Source of the DNA: Sedimentitalea sp041224545
Lineage (GTDB): Bacteria; Pseudomonadota; Alphaproteobacteria; Rhodobacterales; Rhodobacteraceae
Direction: 5' to 3'
Assembly: GCF_041224545.1 (NCBI RefSeq)
Contig: NZ_JBGFGP010000130.1
Location: forward strand, 1 to 64,000
Length of the DNA stretch: 64,000 nt
Under the pieces are notes generated by a model. That model saw only the letters and a program-made list of their open reading frames with translations, had not been told where the DNA came from and searched no databases. The number at the start of each line of letters is the position of its first letter. Position 1 is the first letter of the stretch. Below are positions 45,782 to 54,713 of this stretch, one piece after another. Position numbers and translations under genes: made by a program.

Positions 45782-46774
45782 CTAGAATTGCTGGGCGGCG
45801 TCCAGCATGGCCTTGCCGGCGTCACCGGTCTTGCCAAGGAAAATCTCGTAGACCGGCTGCGACGCCTGTTTCCACGCGGCCAGTTCCTCTTCGGTCGGGG
45901 TGTAGATGGCCATGCCGTTTTCTTCAGCCATGGCATAGGCGCTGGCCTCGATCGAGGCCATCTCGTCACGCACCGCGTTTTCGGCATTGACCGCCGCCGC
46001 CGAGATGATCTCGCGATGTTCCGCCGGCAATCCGTTCCACCAGTCGGTATTGGTCACGACGACAAATTCGATATCGGCGTGGTTGGTCACCGTGATCGTA
46101 TCCATCACCTCCCAGAGCGAGCGCGACTGCACACCCGACACACCGGTCATGCCGATGTCGACGGTGCCGCGTTGATAGGCAAGATATTGTTCCGAGCCGG
46201 AAATGATGGTGGGCGCGCCGCCTGCGGCTTCGGTAAAGTCGCCGAGGGTCTTGCCAAACACGCGAACCTTCTTGCCTTCCATGTCTGCCGGAGTCGCGAT
46301 GGGCCCACCGTTGGAGAGCATGACCGCGCCGCCATAAGCCTGCCACCAGAGGATCGTCGATCCGGTTTCCTTGACCGCTTCATCGATAGGGCCGCGCACC
46401 GGGCTGCCGGGGGCGACCGCCTTGCGGACCTTTTCTTCGGTATCGAACAGGAACGGCTGATAGAATATGTCCACCATCGGGATGTCACCGACATAGCGGG
46501 TCAGCGACGCGACGCCCGCCTCGATGGCGCCGGAACCGACGGCCTGCGGCACTTCCTTGTCCTTGTAGAGTTGGGCACTGTCATAGATCTCGACGGAAAT
46601 GTCGCCGTTCGATGTGGCCTCGACCTCTTCCTTGAAGGCCAGCAGATTTTGCCCCAAATGGCTCTTCAGCGGCAGTTGCAGCGAGATCCGCATGGTGGTT
46701 TCGGACGCCTGAACAGCCAGCGAACCGGCCATAAGCAACGCCGCCGAGGCAAGCCCGGTTACAAGTGTTTTCAT
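45782..46774 (-). CDS. dctP: TRAP transporter substrate-binding protein, DctP type (second system)
   Basis: A 330-residue periplasmic protein with a signal peptide (MKTLVTGLASAALLMAGSLAVQA) and the DctP fold; the arginine in KVRVFGKT and the stretch SEQYLAYQRGTVDIGMTGV are the usual carboxylate-binding parts. It is the first gene of the operon dctP-dctQ-dctM-lyase. Confidence 0.93.
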   Translation of the reverse strand: MKTLVTGLASAALLMAGSLAVQASETTMRISLQLPLKSHLGQNLLAFKEEVEATSNGDISVEIYDSAQLYKDKEVPQAVGSGAIEAGVASLTRYVGDIPMVDIFYQPFLFDTEEKVRKAVAPGSPVRGPIDEAVKETGSTILWWQAYGGAVMLSNGGPIATPADMEGKKVRVFGKTLGDFTEAAGGAPTIISGSEQYLAYQRGTVDIGMTGVSGVQSRSLWEVMDTITVTNHADIEFVVVTNTDWWNGLPAEHREIISAAAVNAENAVRDEMASIEASAYAMAEENGMAIYTPTEEELAAWKQASQPVYEIFLGKTGDAGKAMLDAAQQF

Positions 46775-47133
46775 TGTTTCCTCCCTAGATCGTCTGGTAT
46801 TTCTTGCGGAATCAAGGGCAGATTACAAGCACTTACCTCAAAATCGCATGGACGAATGCGCCTGTCGACGGACTTCGGATCGATATCCGGGGCCAATCTC
46901 CGGGCGGAGCGCCGCGCGTGGTGGATCGGTATATAGACGAGTGAAGGCCGGCACCCGCGATACGCAGGGACAGAACCGGACAATCGCCGCTTCGCATCTG
47001 CACCCGGCGCATCGAACGATATGTCGAACGCTGCGTTCGGAAGTTTGCCGCCTTTCGATTCATTCACCTCTCTGAGTTGTTGGCTTTGCTTTTTGTGGAA
47101 AACACATAGATTAGACGATGAAAGGAACGCGCC
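46775..47133. promoter_or_regulatory. Divergent region between the second TRAP operon and pqi operon
   Basis: A 359-bp gap with no gene that I can support. The TRAP side has GGAGGAAACA just upstream of dctP. The pqi side is AT-rich from 47070 to 47120 and includes TTGGCTTTGC-rich sequence that could hold a promoter. No clear operator was seen. Confidence 0.35.
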
Positions 47134-47766
47134 GTGAAAGAAACACTCATGGATGTAGACGGGTTGATTGCCTGTCCGGTCTGCGATGCCCTGCATTACG
47201 TTGTCGATGTGCCGAACAACGCGCAGGCAAGTTGTCATCGCTGTGAAGAAGTCCTGTTTGCGCCCAAGCCGGACGCGATGACCCGCGTGGTCATGCTTGC
47301 CGCCACTGCTCTGATCCTGATGGTCACGGCGGTGTTCTTTCCGTTTCTCGATCTGAGCGCGGGGGGCTTTGAGCAGCACAGTTCGGTGCTGGACGCGATT
47401 ACCGCCTTTTCCGACGGGCTGCTGCTGCCGCTGTCCTTTGCGGTGGCGGCGCTGATCGTGATCCTGCCGGCGTTGCGGCTCATCGCGATCTTGTATGCGA
47501 TCGGCCCGATGATGATCGGACACGCCCCGGCGCGTCATGCGACAGCGGCCTTCCGTTTCGCACAGGTTCTGCGGCCATGGTCGATGGCCGAGATTTTCAT
47601 CGTCGGTGTCGCGGTGGCACTGGTCAAGGTCGGGGGGCTGGCGACGGTGGCGGTCGGCCCGGCGTTCTGGGCCTTTGTTGCGCTGGTGGTGGTTACGACT
47701 CTGAATGACACGGTAATGTGCAGGTTGACGATTTGGAAGACGCTAGAAGACCGATCGCGGTATTGA
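47134..47766 (+). CDS. pqiA: Paraquat-inducible protein A, first half
   Basis: A 210-residue inner-membrane protein equal to one half of E. coli PqiA. A rubredoxin-like zinc ribbon (CPVC at residues 14-17, CHRC near 37) precedes four transmembrane helices. E. coli fuses two such halves; here they are separate genes overlapping by up to 49 bp. With PqiB and PqiC it forms a lipid-transport system between inner and outer membranes. Confidence 0.88.
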   Translation: MKETLMDVDGLIACPVCDALHYVVDVPNNAQASCHRCEEVLFAPKPDAMTRVVMLAATALILMVTAVFFPFLDLSAGGFEQHSSVLDAITAFSDGLLLPLSFAVAALIVILPALRLIAILYAIGPMMIGHAPARHATAAFRFAQVLRPWSMAEIFIVGVAVALVKVGGLATVAVGPAFWAFVALVVVTTLNDTVMCRLTIWKTLEDRSRY

Positions 47767-48368
47767 CCGCGCGCCGTGCGGGCCTCGTGGCTTGCACCAC
47801 CTGTTGCAAGGTGCATCACCCCGGCGAGGCGACCTGCCTGCGTTGCGGTTCGTCTTTGCACAGCCGCGACCCGGGCAGCCTGCAACATGTCTGGGCCTGG
47901 TGGATTGCCGGGCTGATCATGTACATCCCGGCGAACATCTACCCGATGCTCAGGACCGCGTCGCTGGGACATGAAACCCAGAACACGATCATTGGCGGTG
48001 TCTTCGAGCTGATCGCGTACAACTCTTATGGCGTTGCGCTTATCGTGTTCATTGCCTCGGTGATCATTCCGGTCGGCAAGTTCATTGCCATCGCCTTTCT
48101 CGCGCTCAGCATCAACCGCGCCAGTATCCTGAGCGCAAAGGCGCGCCTGCACCTGTACGAGGTGGTCGAGTTCATCGGGCGCTGGTCGATGCTGGACGTA
48201 TTTGTCGTTGCGATCCTGTCGGCCCTTGTACAATTCGAGTTTGTTGCCAATGTGCATCCGGGGATCGCGGCGGTATCATTTGCCTTGTCGGTTGCATTCA
48301 CGATGCTTTCCGCGCAAAGCTTCGATCCCCGACTGATATGGGACGCGGATGAGGCCGATCCAACATGA
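47718..48368 (+). CDS. pqiA: Paraquat-inducible protein A, second half
   Basis: A 216-residue protein with the second zinc ribbon (CTTC near 26 and CLRC near 41) and four helices carrying the PqiA region MYIPANIYPML and VEFIGRWSMLDVFVV. The ATG at 47718 lies inside the first half; a TTG at 47763 that overlaps the previous stop (TTGA) is an alternative start. It overlaps pqiB by 4 bp. Confidence 0.88.
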   Translation: MQVDDLEDARRPIAVLTARRAGLVACTTCCKVHHPGEATCLRCGSSLHSRDPGSLQHVWAWWIAGLIMYIPANIYPMLRTASLGHETQNTIIGGVFELIAYNSYGVALIVFIASVIIPVGKFIAIAFLALSINRASILSAKARLHLYEVVEFIGRWSMLDVFVVAILSALVQFEFVANVHPGIAAVSFALSVAFTMLSAQSFDPRLIWDADEADPT

Positions 48369-50452
48369 GTGAAGACCTGAAACCAGCCGATATGGATGTC
48401 ACTCCACCCTCGCGCTCGCCGTGGCGCAATCTGTCCTTGGTTTGGGTGGTGCCGGTTCTGGCACTGCTGGTATCGCTGATGGTGGCGTGGAAAGCCTATT
48501 CCGATCGCGGCGTGCTGATCGAGATCAGCTTTGAGAACGCTGCCGGGATCAAGGCCGGTGAAACCGCGCTTCGGTATCGCGAGGTCACGATCGGGATGGT
48601 GGAAAAGGTCGGCTTCTCTGACGATCTGAAAACGGTCGAGGTGTCCGTGCGCGTTCAGAAAGAGGTGGCGCCGTTCATCAATGAAACTGCACAATTCTGG
48701 GTGGTACGGCCCGAAGTTTCTGCCGAGGGCGTTTCTGGCCTGTCGACGGTGCTGAGCGGCGTCTACATCGACAGCAGCTGGGAGAATACCGGCGCGCCGG
48801 CCGTAGAATCCTTCGTGGGATTGGAGAGCCGACCGCTGATCGACCTGAACGAAAAGGGCACACGCATTACCCTGCGCGTATCCGGGGGCAAGATAATATC
48901 CGGTGGCGTGCCGATCTTTTACCGGGGCATTCGCGTCGGTCGCACCGAGACACCGCGTCTGAACAAGGCCGGCTCGGCGGTTCTGATCGATGCGATGATC
49001 GAGGCACCTTATGACAAGTACCTGACGACGGCGACGCGGTTCTGGGACACGTCGGGTTTCGCCGTATCGCTTGGTGCGGCGGGGCTCAAGCTGGATGTGG
49101 GCAGCTTTGCAACGCTGATCAGCGGTGGCGTGTCGTTCAACACCTTCTTTTCCGGCGGTGCGCCGGTGAAACCGGGACAGGTCTATGAACTCTACAATGA
49201 CGAGGATATGGCTCGCGAAAATGCCTTCTCGCGCGTGTCTTCCCGGACATTGACGGTTGCGACGATATTCGAAGAGGGCGTGTCGGGCCTGTCACCGGGG
49301 GCGGCGCTGAACTTCAAGGGTCTGAAAATCGGCGAGGTTGACACGCTCTCGGCCTTTGTAAGCGATGACAGCGACACGCCGCAGGTGAACCAGCTGGTCA
49401 CGTTCAAGGTCGATCCTGACCTGATGGGGCTGCCTGAGGGTGCCACGACGCAAGAGGCGCTCGATTTCATCGGACAGGCGGTCAAAGGGGGCGTGCGGGC
49501 ACGGCTCAACAAGGCGAGTCTGCTGACGTCGTCGCTGATCGTGGAACTCGTGGAAATCGAAAACGCGGTGCCGGCGGTGTTTGATCGCGAGGCCGAACCC
49601 TACCCGATGATCCCGAGCGTGGAAACCGATCTTCCCGACCTGAACGCCACGATGGAAGGCGTGATGGAACGGATAAACGGGCTCAAGATCGAGGAATTGA
49701 TCGCACGGGCGACCGGCATGATGGCGAGCATCGAGGCCATCGCGTCAAGCGAAAAGGTCCGCGCCGCACCGGGAGAGATTGTCGGGCTCATCGAGGATGC
49801 CCGTGCACTGGTCGCCGGTGAAGCCATGCAGGCGCTGCCCGGCGATTTGAGGGGTGTCATCGAGGAACTGCGCAGCACGATTGCCAAGGCCAATACGGAA
49901 AACCTGGTTGAGCAACTGGTGGCGACACTGAAACGGGCGGAAGAGGCGGCTGACAGCTTGTACACCGCCGCCGATGACGTGCCCGCTGTGGTCGCGGAAC
50001 TGCGTCAGGTGGCGGCCAAGGTCGCGGGTCTGAAGGCAGAAGAACTGCTGGATGCGGCGACCGGTTTGATGAACAGCGCAAATGCGCTGATCGACACGGA
50101 CGGCGCACGGGAATTGCCGCCGGCACTGGCCTCTGCATTGGTCGAGGTCCGGGACCTGCTGGGTGATCTGCGCGAGGGCGATGCGGTCAGCAATGTCAAC
50201 GTCGCTCTGTCTTCGGCCAAGGATGCCGCGGTATCGGTCGAAACGGCGGTCGCCGGTCTGCCCGGCGTGGTCAACCGGCTGGAAGGAATCGTCACCGAGG
50301 CCGAGGCGCTGATCGCCACCTATGGTGCACGGTCCGATTTCAACGCGGAAACCCTTGCCATGCTGCGCGAGGTACGCACCACGGCGCGTAGTATCGCCGC
50401 GCTGGTGCGCACGCTTGAGCGTAGCCCTAATTCGATCCTGTTTGGAAAGTGA
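48365..50452 (+). CDS. pqiB: PqiB, MCE/MlaD-domain tunnel protein
   Basis: A 695-residue periplasm-spanning protein anchored by one N-terminal helix (LVWVVPVLALLVSLMVAW). Three MlaD repeats follow at about 45-140, 160-245 and 280-380 (for example FENAAGIKAGETALRYREV and GGKIISGGVPIFYRGIRVG). The remaining ~250 residues are long helices rich in Ala, Glu and Leu that would form the hydrophobic needle. It forms the lipid conduit with PqiA and PqiC. Confidence 0.92.
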   Translation: MSEDLKPADMDVTPPSRSPWRNLSLVWVVPVLALLVSLMVAWKAYSDRGVLIEISFENAAGIKAGETALRYREVTIGMVEKVGFSDDLKTVEVSVRVQKEVAPFINETAQFWVVRPEVSAEGVSGLSTVLSGVYIDSSWENTGAPAVESFVGLESRPLIDLNEKGTRITLRVSGGKIISGGVPIFYRGIRVGRTETPRLNKAGSAVLIDAMIEAPYDKYLTTATRFWDTSGFAVSLGAAGLKLDVGSFATLISGGVSFNTFFSGGAPVKPGQVYELYNDEDMARENAFSRVSSRTLTVATIFEEGVSGLSPGAALNFKGLKIGEVDTLSAFVSDDSDTPQVNQLVTFKVDPDLMGLPEGATTQEALDFIGQAVKGGVRARLNKASLLTSSLIVELVEIENAVPAVFDREAEPYPMIPSVETDLPDLNATMEGVMERINGLKIEELIARATGMMASIEAIASSEKVRAAPGEIVGLIEDARALVAGEAMQALPGDLRGVIEELRSTIAKANTENLVEQLVATLKRAEEAADSLYTAADDVPAVVAELRQVAAKVAGLKAEELLDAATGLMNSANALIDTDGARELPPALASALVEVRDLLGDLREGDAVSNVNVALSSAKDAAVSVETAVAGLPGVVNRLEGIVTEAEALIATYGARSDFNAETLAMLREVRTTARSIAALVRTLERSPNSILFGK

Positions 50453-50459
50453 TGCCATA

Positions 50460-51029
50460 ATGACGACTGTATTCAGCCGATTGGCCCTGTGTCTGGCGAT
50501 GACGCCGCTGCTTGCCGGGTGCGGCGAGACCAATGCCCGCTACCTGCTCGACGCACCATCGCCGGCGCAGCGTGTCGGCGTTCGGGTCAGCACGATCGAG
50601 GTGCGTGACGTTCAATTGCCCGACTATGCCTCGGCGTCGGAAATCGTGGTACAGGACGAGGCCGGCGCGCTGTTGCCGCTGTCCAGTGCGATCTGGGCGG
50701 ACGACCCTGTGCGGGGCATATCGCTGGCCCTGGCGCGCAATCTCGACGCGGCCTCGTCCGCGACGGCAATGACCGAACCCTGGCCCCTGGCGGAACCGCC
50801 CGATGCGCGGGTCGATGTGCGGGTCGAGCGCATGGTTGCGCAGTTTGACGGCCAGTTCCGGCTGAGCGGTCAATACGCCATCTCATCGCCGGACCGGGTG
50901 GTGCGCGAACGCATCGAGCGGTTCGAGATCCTGCGCCCGATGGCAGATCAGACGCCCACCTCGGTTGCTGCCGCGACAAGTGGTGCCTTGCTGACCTTGT
51001 CGGAACAGATCGCGAGTCGCCTGCGCTAG
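50460..51029 (+). CDS. pqiC: PqiC-like outer-membrane lipoprotein
   Basis: A 189-residue lipoprotein with a type II signal and lipobox LLAGC (Cys21), then an ABC-transport auxiliary (DUF330) domain with YLLDAPSP and VRVSTIEVRDVQLPDY. The start at 50460, 7 bp after pqiB, is chosen because an earlier in-frame start lies inside pqiB and would bury the signal. It anchors the PqiB tunnel to the outer membrane. Confidence 0.9.
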   Translation: MTTVFSRLALCLAMTPLLAGCGETNARYLLDAPSPAQRVGVRVSTIEVRDVQLPDYASASEIVVQDEAGALLPLSSAIWADDPVRGISLALARNLDAASSATAMTEPWPLAEPPDARVDVRVERMVAQFDGQFRLSGQYAISSPDRVVRERIERFEILRPMADQTPTSVAAATSGALLTLSEQIASRLR

Positions 51030-51090
51030 GCTGCGCCGCGGGCACCTGTGGCCACGCGGGCTCGATCTTGTCCGGCGCACCGAACACAAC

Positions 51091-51121
51091 AGGGGCGGCG
51101 ACATATGATGTCGCCGCCCCT
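51091..51121. terminator. Bidirectional terminator between pqiC and katG
   Basis: A 14-bp perfect stem (51091-51104 with 51108-51121) closes a 3-base loop, followed by GCTTTTC on the plus strand. It lies between the ends of two convergent genes, 61 bp from pqiC and 17 bp from katG. Stem length and tight loop make this the clearest terminator of the window. Confidence 0.85.
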
Positions 51122-51138
51122 GCTTTTCATGGATCGGA

Positions 51139-53313
51139 TCAGTTCAGGTCGAACCGGTCCGCGTTCATGACCTTGGTCCATGCGGCAACAAAATCATTGA
51201 CGAATTTCGCCTGATTGTCGTCCTGCGCATAGACCTCGGCATAGGAGCGAAGGATCGAGTTCGAGCCGAACACCAGATCCATCCGCGTTGCCGTCCAGCG
51301 GGTCTCGCCGGATTTGCGGTCACGGATTTCATAGAGACCGTTATCGACCGGGATCCACTGATACGCCATGTCGGTCAGGTTCACGAAGAAATCGGGAGTG
51401 AGCGCGCCGGGACGGTCGGTGAACACGCCATGCTTGGTTCCGCCGTGGTTGGTATCCATGGCCCGCATGCCGCCGACCAGAACCGTCATCTCGCTTGCGG
51501 TCAGGCCCATCAGCTGGGTGCGGTCGAGCATCATCTCTTCCGGGCTCACCACGTAATCGGCCTTCTGCCAGTTGCGATAGCCATCGGCCAGCGGTTCAAG
51601 CACGTCAAAGCTTTCGGCGTCGGTCATCTCGTCCGTGGCATCGCCGCGACCGGGTGCAAACGGCACCTTGATCTCGACACCGGCAGCTTTTGCAGCCTGT
51701 TCGACACCGACATTACCGGCCAGCACGATGACATCGGCGAGCGAGGCACCGCTCTCTGCCGCGATCGGTTCCAGCACCGACAGGACACGGGTCAGACGCT
51801 CGGGCTCGTTGCCTTCCCAGTCCTTTTGCGGCGCAAGACGGATGCGGGCGCCATTCGCACCGCCGCGCATGTCCGAACCGCGATAGGTCCGGGCACTGTC
51901 CCAGGCGGTTGAAACCATGTCCGACAGGCTCAGGCCGCTATCGGCAATCTTTGCCTTGAGTGCGTCCACATCGTAATCGGTCGAACCGGCCGGCACCGGA
52001 TCCATCCAGATCAGGTCTTCCTGAGGTACGTCAGGCCCGATGTAGCGTGCCTTGGGTCCCATGTCGCGGTGGGTCAGCTTGAACCAGGCACGCGCAAAGG
52101 TTTCCGAGAAGTAATTCGGATCTTCGCGGAACTTCTGGCAGATCGCATTATAGGCGGGGTCGACCTTCATCGCCATGTCCGCATCGGTCATGATCGGCAT
52201 GCAGCGGATCGAGGGGTCCTCTACGTCGACCGGCATGTCGGCTTCGTCGATGCTGACGGGTTCCCATTGCCACGCGCCTGCCGGGCTCTTTTTCAGCTCC
52301 CACTCGTGATCGAACAGCATGTCGAACCAGCCCATGTCCCATTTGGTCGGATTGGCTGTCCATGCGCCCTCGATGCCTGACACCACTGTGTCGCGGCCAA
52401 CGCCACGGCCTTTGGTGTTTACCCAGCCGATGCCCTGGTATTCGGGGCCGGCGGCTTCCGGTTCGGGGCTGAGGTTGTCGGCAGAGCCATTACCGTGGCT
52501 TTTGCCGATGGTGTGCCCACCGGCGGTCAGCGCGGCGGTTTCCTCGTCGTCCATCGCCATCCGCTTGAAGGTCTCGCGGATCTGCTCCGCAGTCTTTGCC
52601 GGGTCCGGCTGGCCGTTGACGCCTTCGGGGTTCACATAGATCAGACCCATCTGGACAGCCGCCAGCGGGTTCTCCATGGTGGCCGGCTCTTCGACATTTT
52701 CATAGCGCGCGTCGCTGGGCGCCAGCCATTCCTTCTCGGCGCCCCAGTATACGTCATGCTCGGGATGCCAGATGTCCTCGCGACCAAAGGCAAAGCCGTA
52801 GGTCTTCAGCCCCGCGACCTCATAGGCCACGGTACCGGACAGGATGATCAGGTCGGCCCAGGAGAGCTTGTTTCCGTACTTCTTCTTGATCGGCCAGAGC
52901 AGACGACGGCCCTTGTCGGTGTTGACGTTGTCAGGCCAGGAGTTCAGCGGCGCGAAACGCTGGTTTCCGGTGCCGCCGCCACCGCGACCATCGGCGAGGC
53001 GATACGATCCCGCCGCGTGCCAGGAGACCCGGGCGAACATCCCGACATAGCTGCCCCAGTCGGCAGGCCACCAGTCCTGGCTTTCGGTCATCAGCGCGCG
53101 AAGATCAGCCTTGAGCGCCTCGACATCGAGCTTCTTGACCTCTTCGCGATAGTTGAAGTCCGGACCCATCGGATTGGTTTTGGTGTCGTGCTGGTGCAGG
53201 ATGTCAAGGTTCAGCGCGTTCGGCCACCAATCCATCACCGACTTGCTGCTCTCGGTATTGCTACCGTGCAGAACCGGACATTTGCCCGATGTGTCGATAT
53301 TGTTTCCGTCCAT
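51139..53313 (-). CDS. katG: Catalase-peroxidase KatG
   Basis: A 724-residue two-domain haem enzyme that removes hydrogen peroxide. The distal triad is R95, W98 and H99 (ARVSWHAAGSYR), the proximal histidine is H267 (AGGHTIGKSHG), and the Trp-Tyr-Met adduct partners W98, Y226 (LIYVNPEG) and a methionine of RMAM (252/254) are all present. The inactive C-terminal domain is complete. It is divergent from oxyR. Confidence 0.97.
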   Translation of the reverse strand: MDGNNIDTSGKCPVLHGSNTESSKSVMDWWPNALNLDILHQHDTKTNPMGPDFNYREEVKKLDVEALKADLRALMTESQDWWPADWGSYVGMFARVSWHAAGSYRLADGRGGGGTGNQRFAPLNSWPDNVNTDKGRRLLWPIKKKYGNKLSWADLIILSGTVAYEVAGLKTYGFAFGREDIWHPEHDVYWGAEKEWLAPSDARYENVEEPATMENPLAAVQMGLIYVNPEGVNGQPDPAKTAEQIRETFKRMAMDDEETAALTAGGHTIGKSHGNGSADNLSPEPEAAGPEYQGIGWVNTKGRGVGRDTVVSGIEGAWTANPTKWDMGWFDMLFDHEWELKKSPAGAWQWEPVSIDEADMPVDVEDPSIRCMPIMTDADMAMKVDPAYNAICQKFREDPNYFSETFARAWFKLTHRDMGPKARYIGPDVPQEDLIWMDPVPAGSTDYDVDALKAKIADSGLSLSDMVSTAWDSARTYRGSDMRGGANGARIRLAPQKDWEGNEPERLTRVLSVLEPIAAESGASLADVIVLAGNVGVEQAAKAAGVEIKVPFAPGRGDATDEMTDAESFDVLEPLADGYRNWQKADYVVSPEEMMLDRTQLMGLTASEMTVLVGGMRAMDTNHGGTKHGVFTDRPGALTPDFFVNLTDMAYQWIPVDNGLYEIRDRKSGETRWTATRMDLVFGSNSILRSYAEVYAQDDNQAKFVNDFVAAWTKVMNADRFDLN

Positions 53314-53554
53314 GTCTTAGCTCCCGTTCTGGCTATCTTAACTGACGTTTCAAAGCAGGCACATCTCACTTGCGAGAGCACGGCACGGCCTCACCGGGCT
53401 TGCCATGCAAATCGCAGTTTCATCCGGCCATTGGTAAGGCCGCGGTCCGATTATCGGCTGGTCCTGTGGCATCTCCTGCTTTCTAGAATCGTTATAACAA
53501 AGCTCGATGATTTCTATAAGTTGTATTTTTTCATTGTTGCGATAAAATTTTCTT
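53314..53554. promoter_or_regulatory. katG-oxyR divergent promoter region
   Basis: A 241-bp region that becomes strongly AT-rich from 53480 to 53550. GTTATAAC (palindrome at about 53490) and CTATAAG, ATAAAAT lie within 60 bp of the oxyR start. OxyR sites are loose ATAG/CTAT arrays, and this stretch is compatible with one, but I cannot define four clean half-sites. Confidence 0.45.
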
Positions 53555-54463
53555 ATGAAAAATGTCACGCTCAAACAGTTGCGCTATTTCGAGGCGCTCG
53601 CCCGACACAGGCATTTCGGCCGAGCCGCCGAAGCCTGTGCCATCACGCAACCGGCGCTCTCGGTGCAGATCAAGGAACTCGAGCAGGACCTTGGCGCGAT
53701 TCTCTTCGAGCGCGCCGCGCGGCAGGTCCGGCTGACGACCTTGGGCGAGGCGTTCCTGTTGCGGGTGCAGGACGTGCTGCGCGCGGTCGAGGGGCTGGGC
53801 GATCTTGCGCGGGCCTCGCACGCCGGGCTGGTCGGGCGTTTGCGCCTTGGTGTGATCCCCACGATTGCGCCGTACCTCTTGCCGACAATCATCGCCCGCC
53901 TGTCCGAGGCACATGGCGAACTGGATGTGTTCGTGCGCGAAACGATGACTCCCAAGCTGGTCCAGGAGCTTCTGGACGGACGTCTGGACGCCGCGATTGT
54001 CGCTCTCCCGATTGGTGAACCGTCGCTGGTCGAGACCGAGCTGTTCTCGGAAAACTTCGTGCTGATCCGCCCGAGGGCAGAAGCCGGCAATCCGGTTCCA
54101 AAAGGCGAGGAGTTGCGCCGGATGCGCCTTTTGTTGCTGGAAGAGGGGCATTGCTTTCGTGATCAAACCCTGGCGTTCTGCAATATCCAGTCCTCCTTGC
54201 CCCGCGACGGGCTGGATGGAAGTTCGCTGTCTACACTGGTTCAGATCGTAGATGCCGGGATGGGAGTCACCTTGATTCCGGAGATGGCCGTGTCGGTCGA
54301 AACGCGTGCGGCATCGGTGTCGATTGCCCGCTTTGCCGAACCGCAACCGTCACGGCGCATCGGGATGATCTGGCGCAAGACCAATCCCCTGGGCGAGCAA
54401 TTGATGCAGGTTGCCGAGATCGTCCGTCAGGCGGGCCGGCATCTTCGCGGCCAGTCCTCTTAA
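53555..54463 (+). CDS. oxyR: OxyR, hydrogen-peroxide-sensing LysR regulator
   Basis: A 302-residue LysR-type regulator with an N-terminal helix-turn-helix (FGRAAEACAITQPALSVQIK) and a substrate domain. The redox cysteines C200 and C209 (GHCFRDQTLAFCN) have the C-x8-C spacing of OxyR C199/C208. Divergence from katG is the classical arrangement. The disulfide pair separates it from generic LysR proteins. Confidence 0.95.
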   Translation: MKNVTLKQLRYFEALARHRHFGRAAEACAITQPALSVQIKELEQDLGAILFERAARQVRLTTLGEAFLLRVQDVLRAVEGLGDLARASHAGLVGRLRLGVIPTIAPYLLPTIIARLSEAHGELDVFVRETMTPKLVQELLDGRLDAAIVALPIGEPSLVETELFSENFVLIRPRAEAGNPVPKGEELRRMRLLLLEEGHCFRDQTLAFCNIQSSLPRDGLDGSSLSTLVQIVDAGMGVTLIPEMAVSVETRAASVSIARFAEPQPSRRIGMIWRKTNPLGEQLMQVAEIVRQAGRHLRGQSS

Positions 54464-54549
54464 CGAAGGGGCGGCCAAATGCCCGGATTTCAGATCCGGG
54501 ACAGTGCGCTAGCGCCCTGATATTCCTGTCTCTTTTGAGGGAAGGTGGC

Positions 54550-54624
54550 TGGCAGCCCGTAGGGGAATCGAACCCCTCTTTCCAGGTTGAAAACCTGGCG
54601 TCCTAACCGATAGACGAACGGGCC
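54550..54624 (-). tRNA. tRNA-Glu (anticodon UUC)
   Basis: Read on the minus strand, the sequence folds as a 75-nt cloverleaf beginning GGCCCGT, with an anticodon stem CCAGG/CCTGG around TTTTCAA (anticodon TTC), a T-arm GAGGGGTTCGATTCCCCT and a genome-encoded 3' CCA. The G1-U72 pair and short variable loop are normal for tRNA-Glu. Confidence 0.97.
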
Positions 54625-54713
54625 AGCGTTAGTGGGCGTTCATTAGGCAATCGCACGGGGGCACGCAAGAGAAAAAATACCGAAATCGAAAAGAAAGTGG
54701 ATGAGCGACCGGG

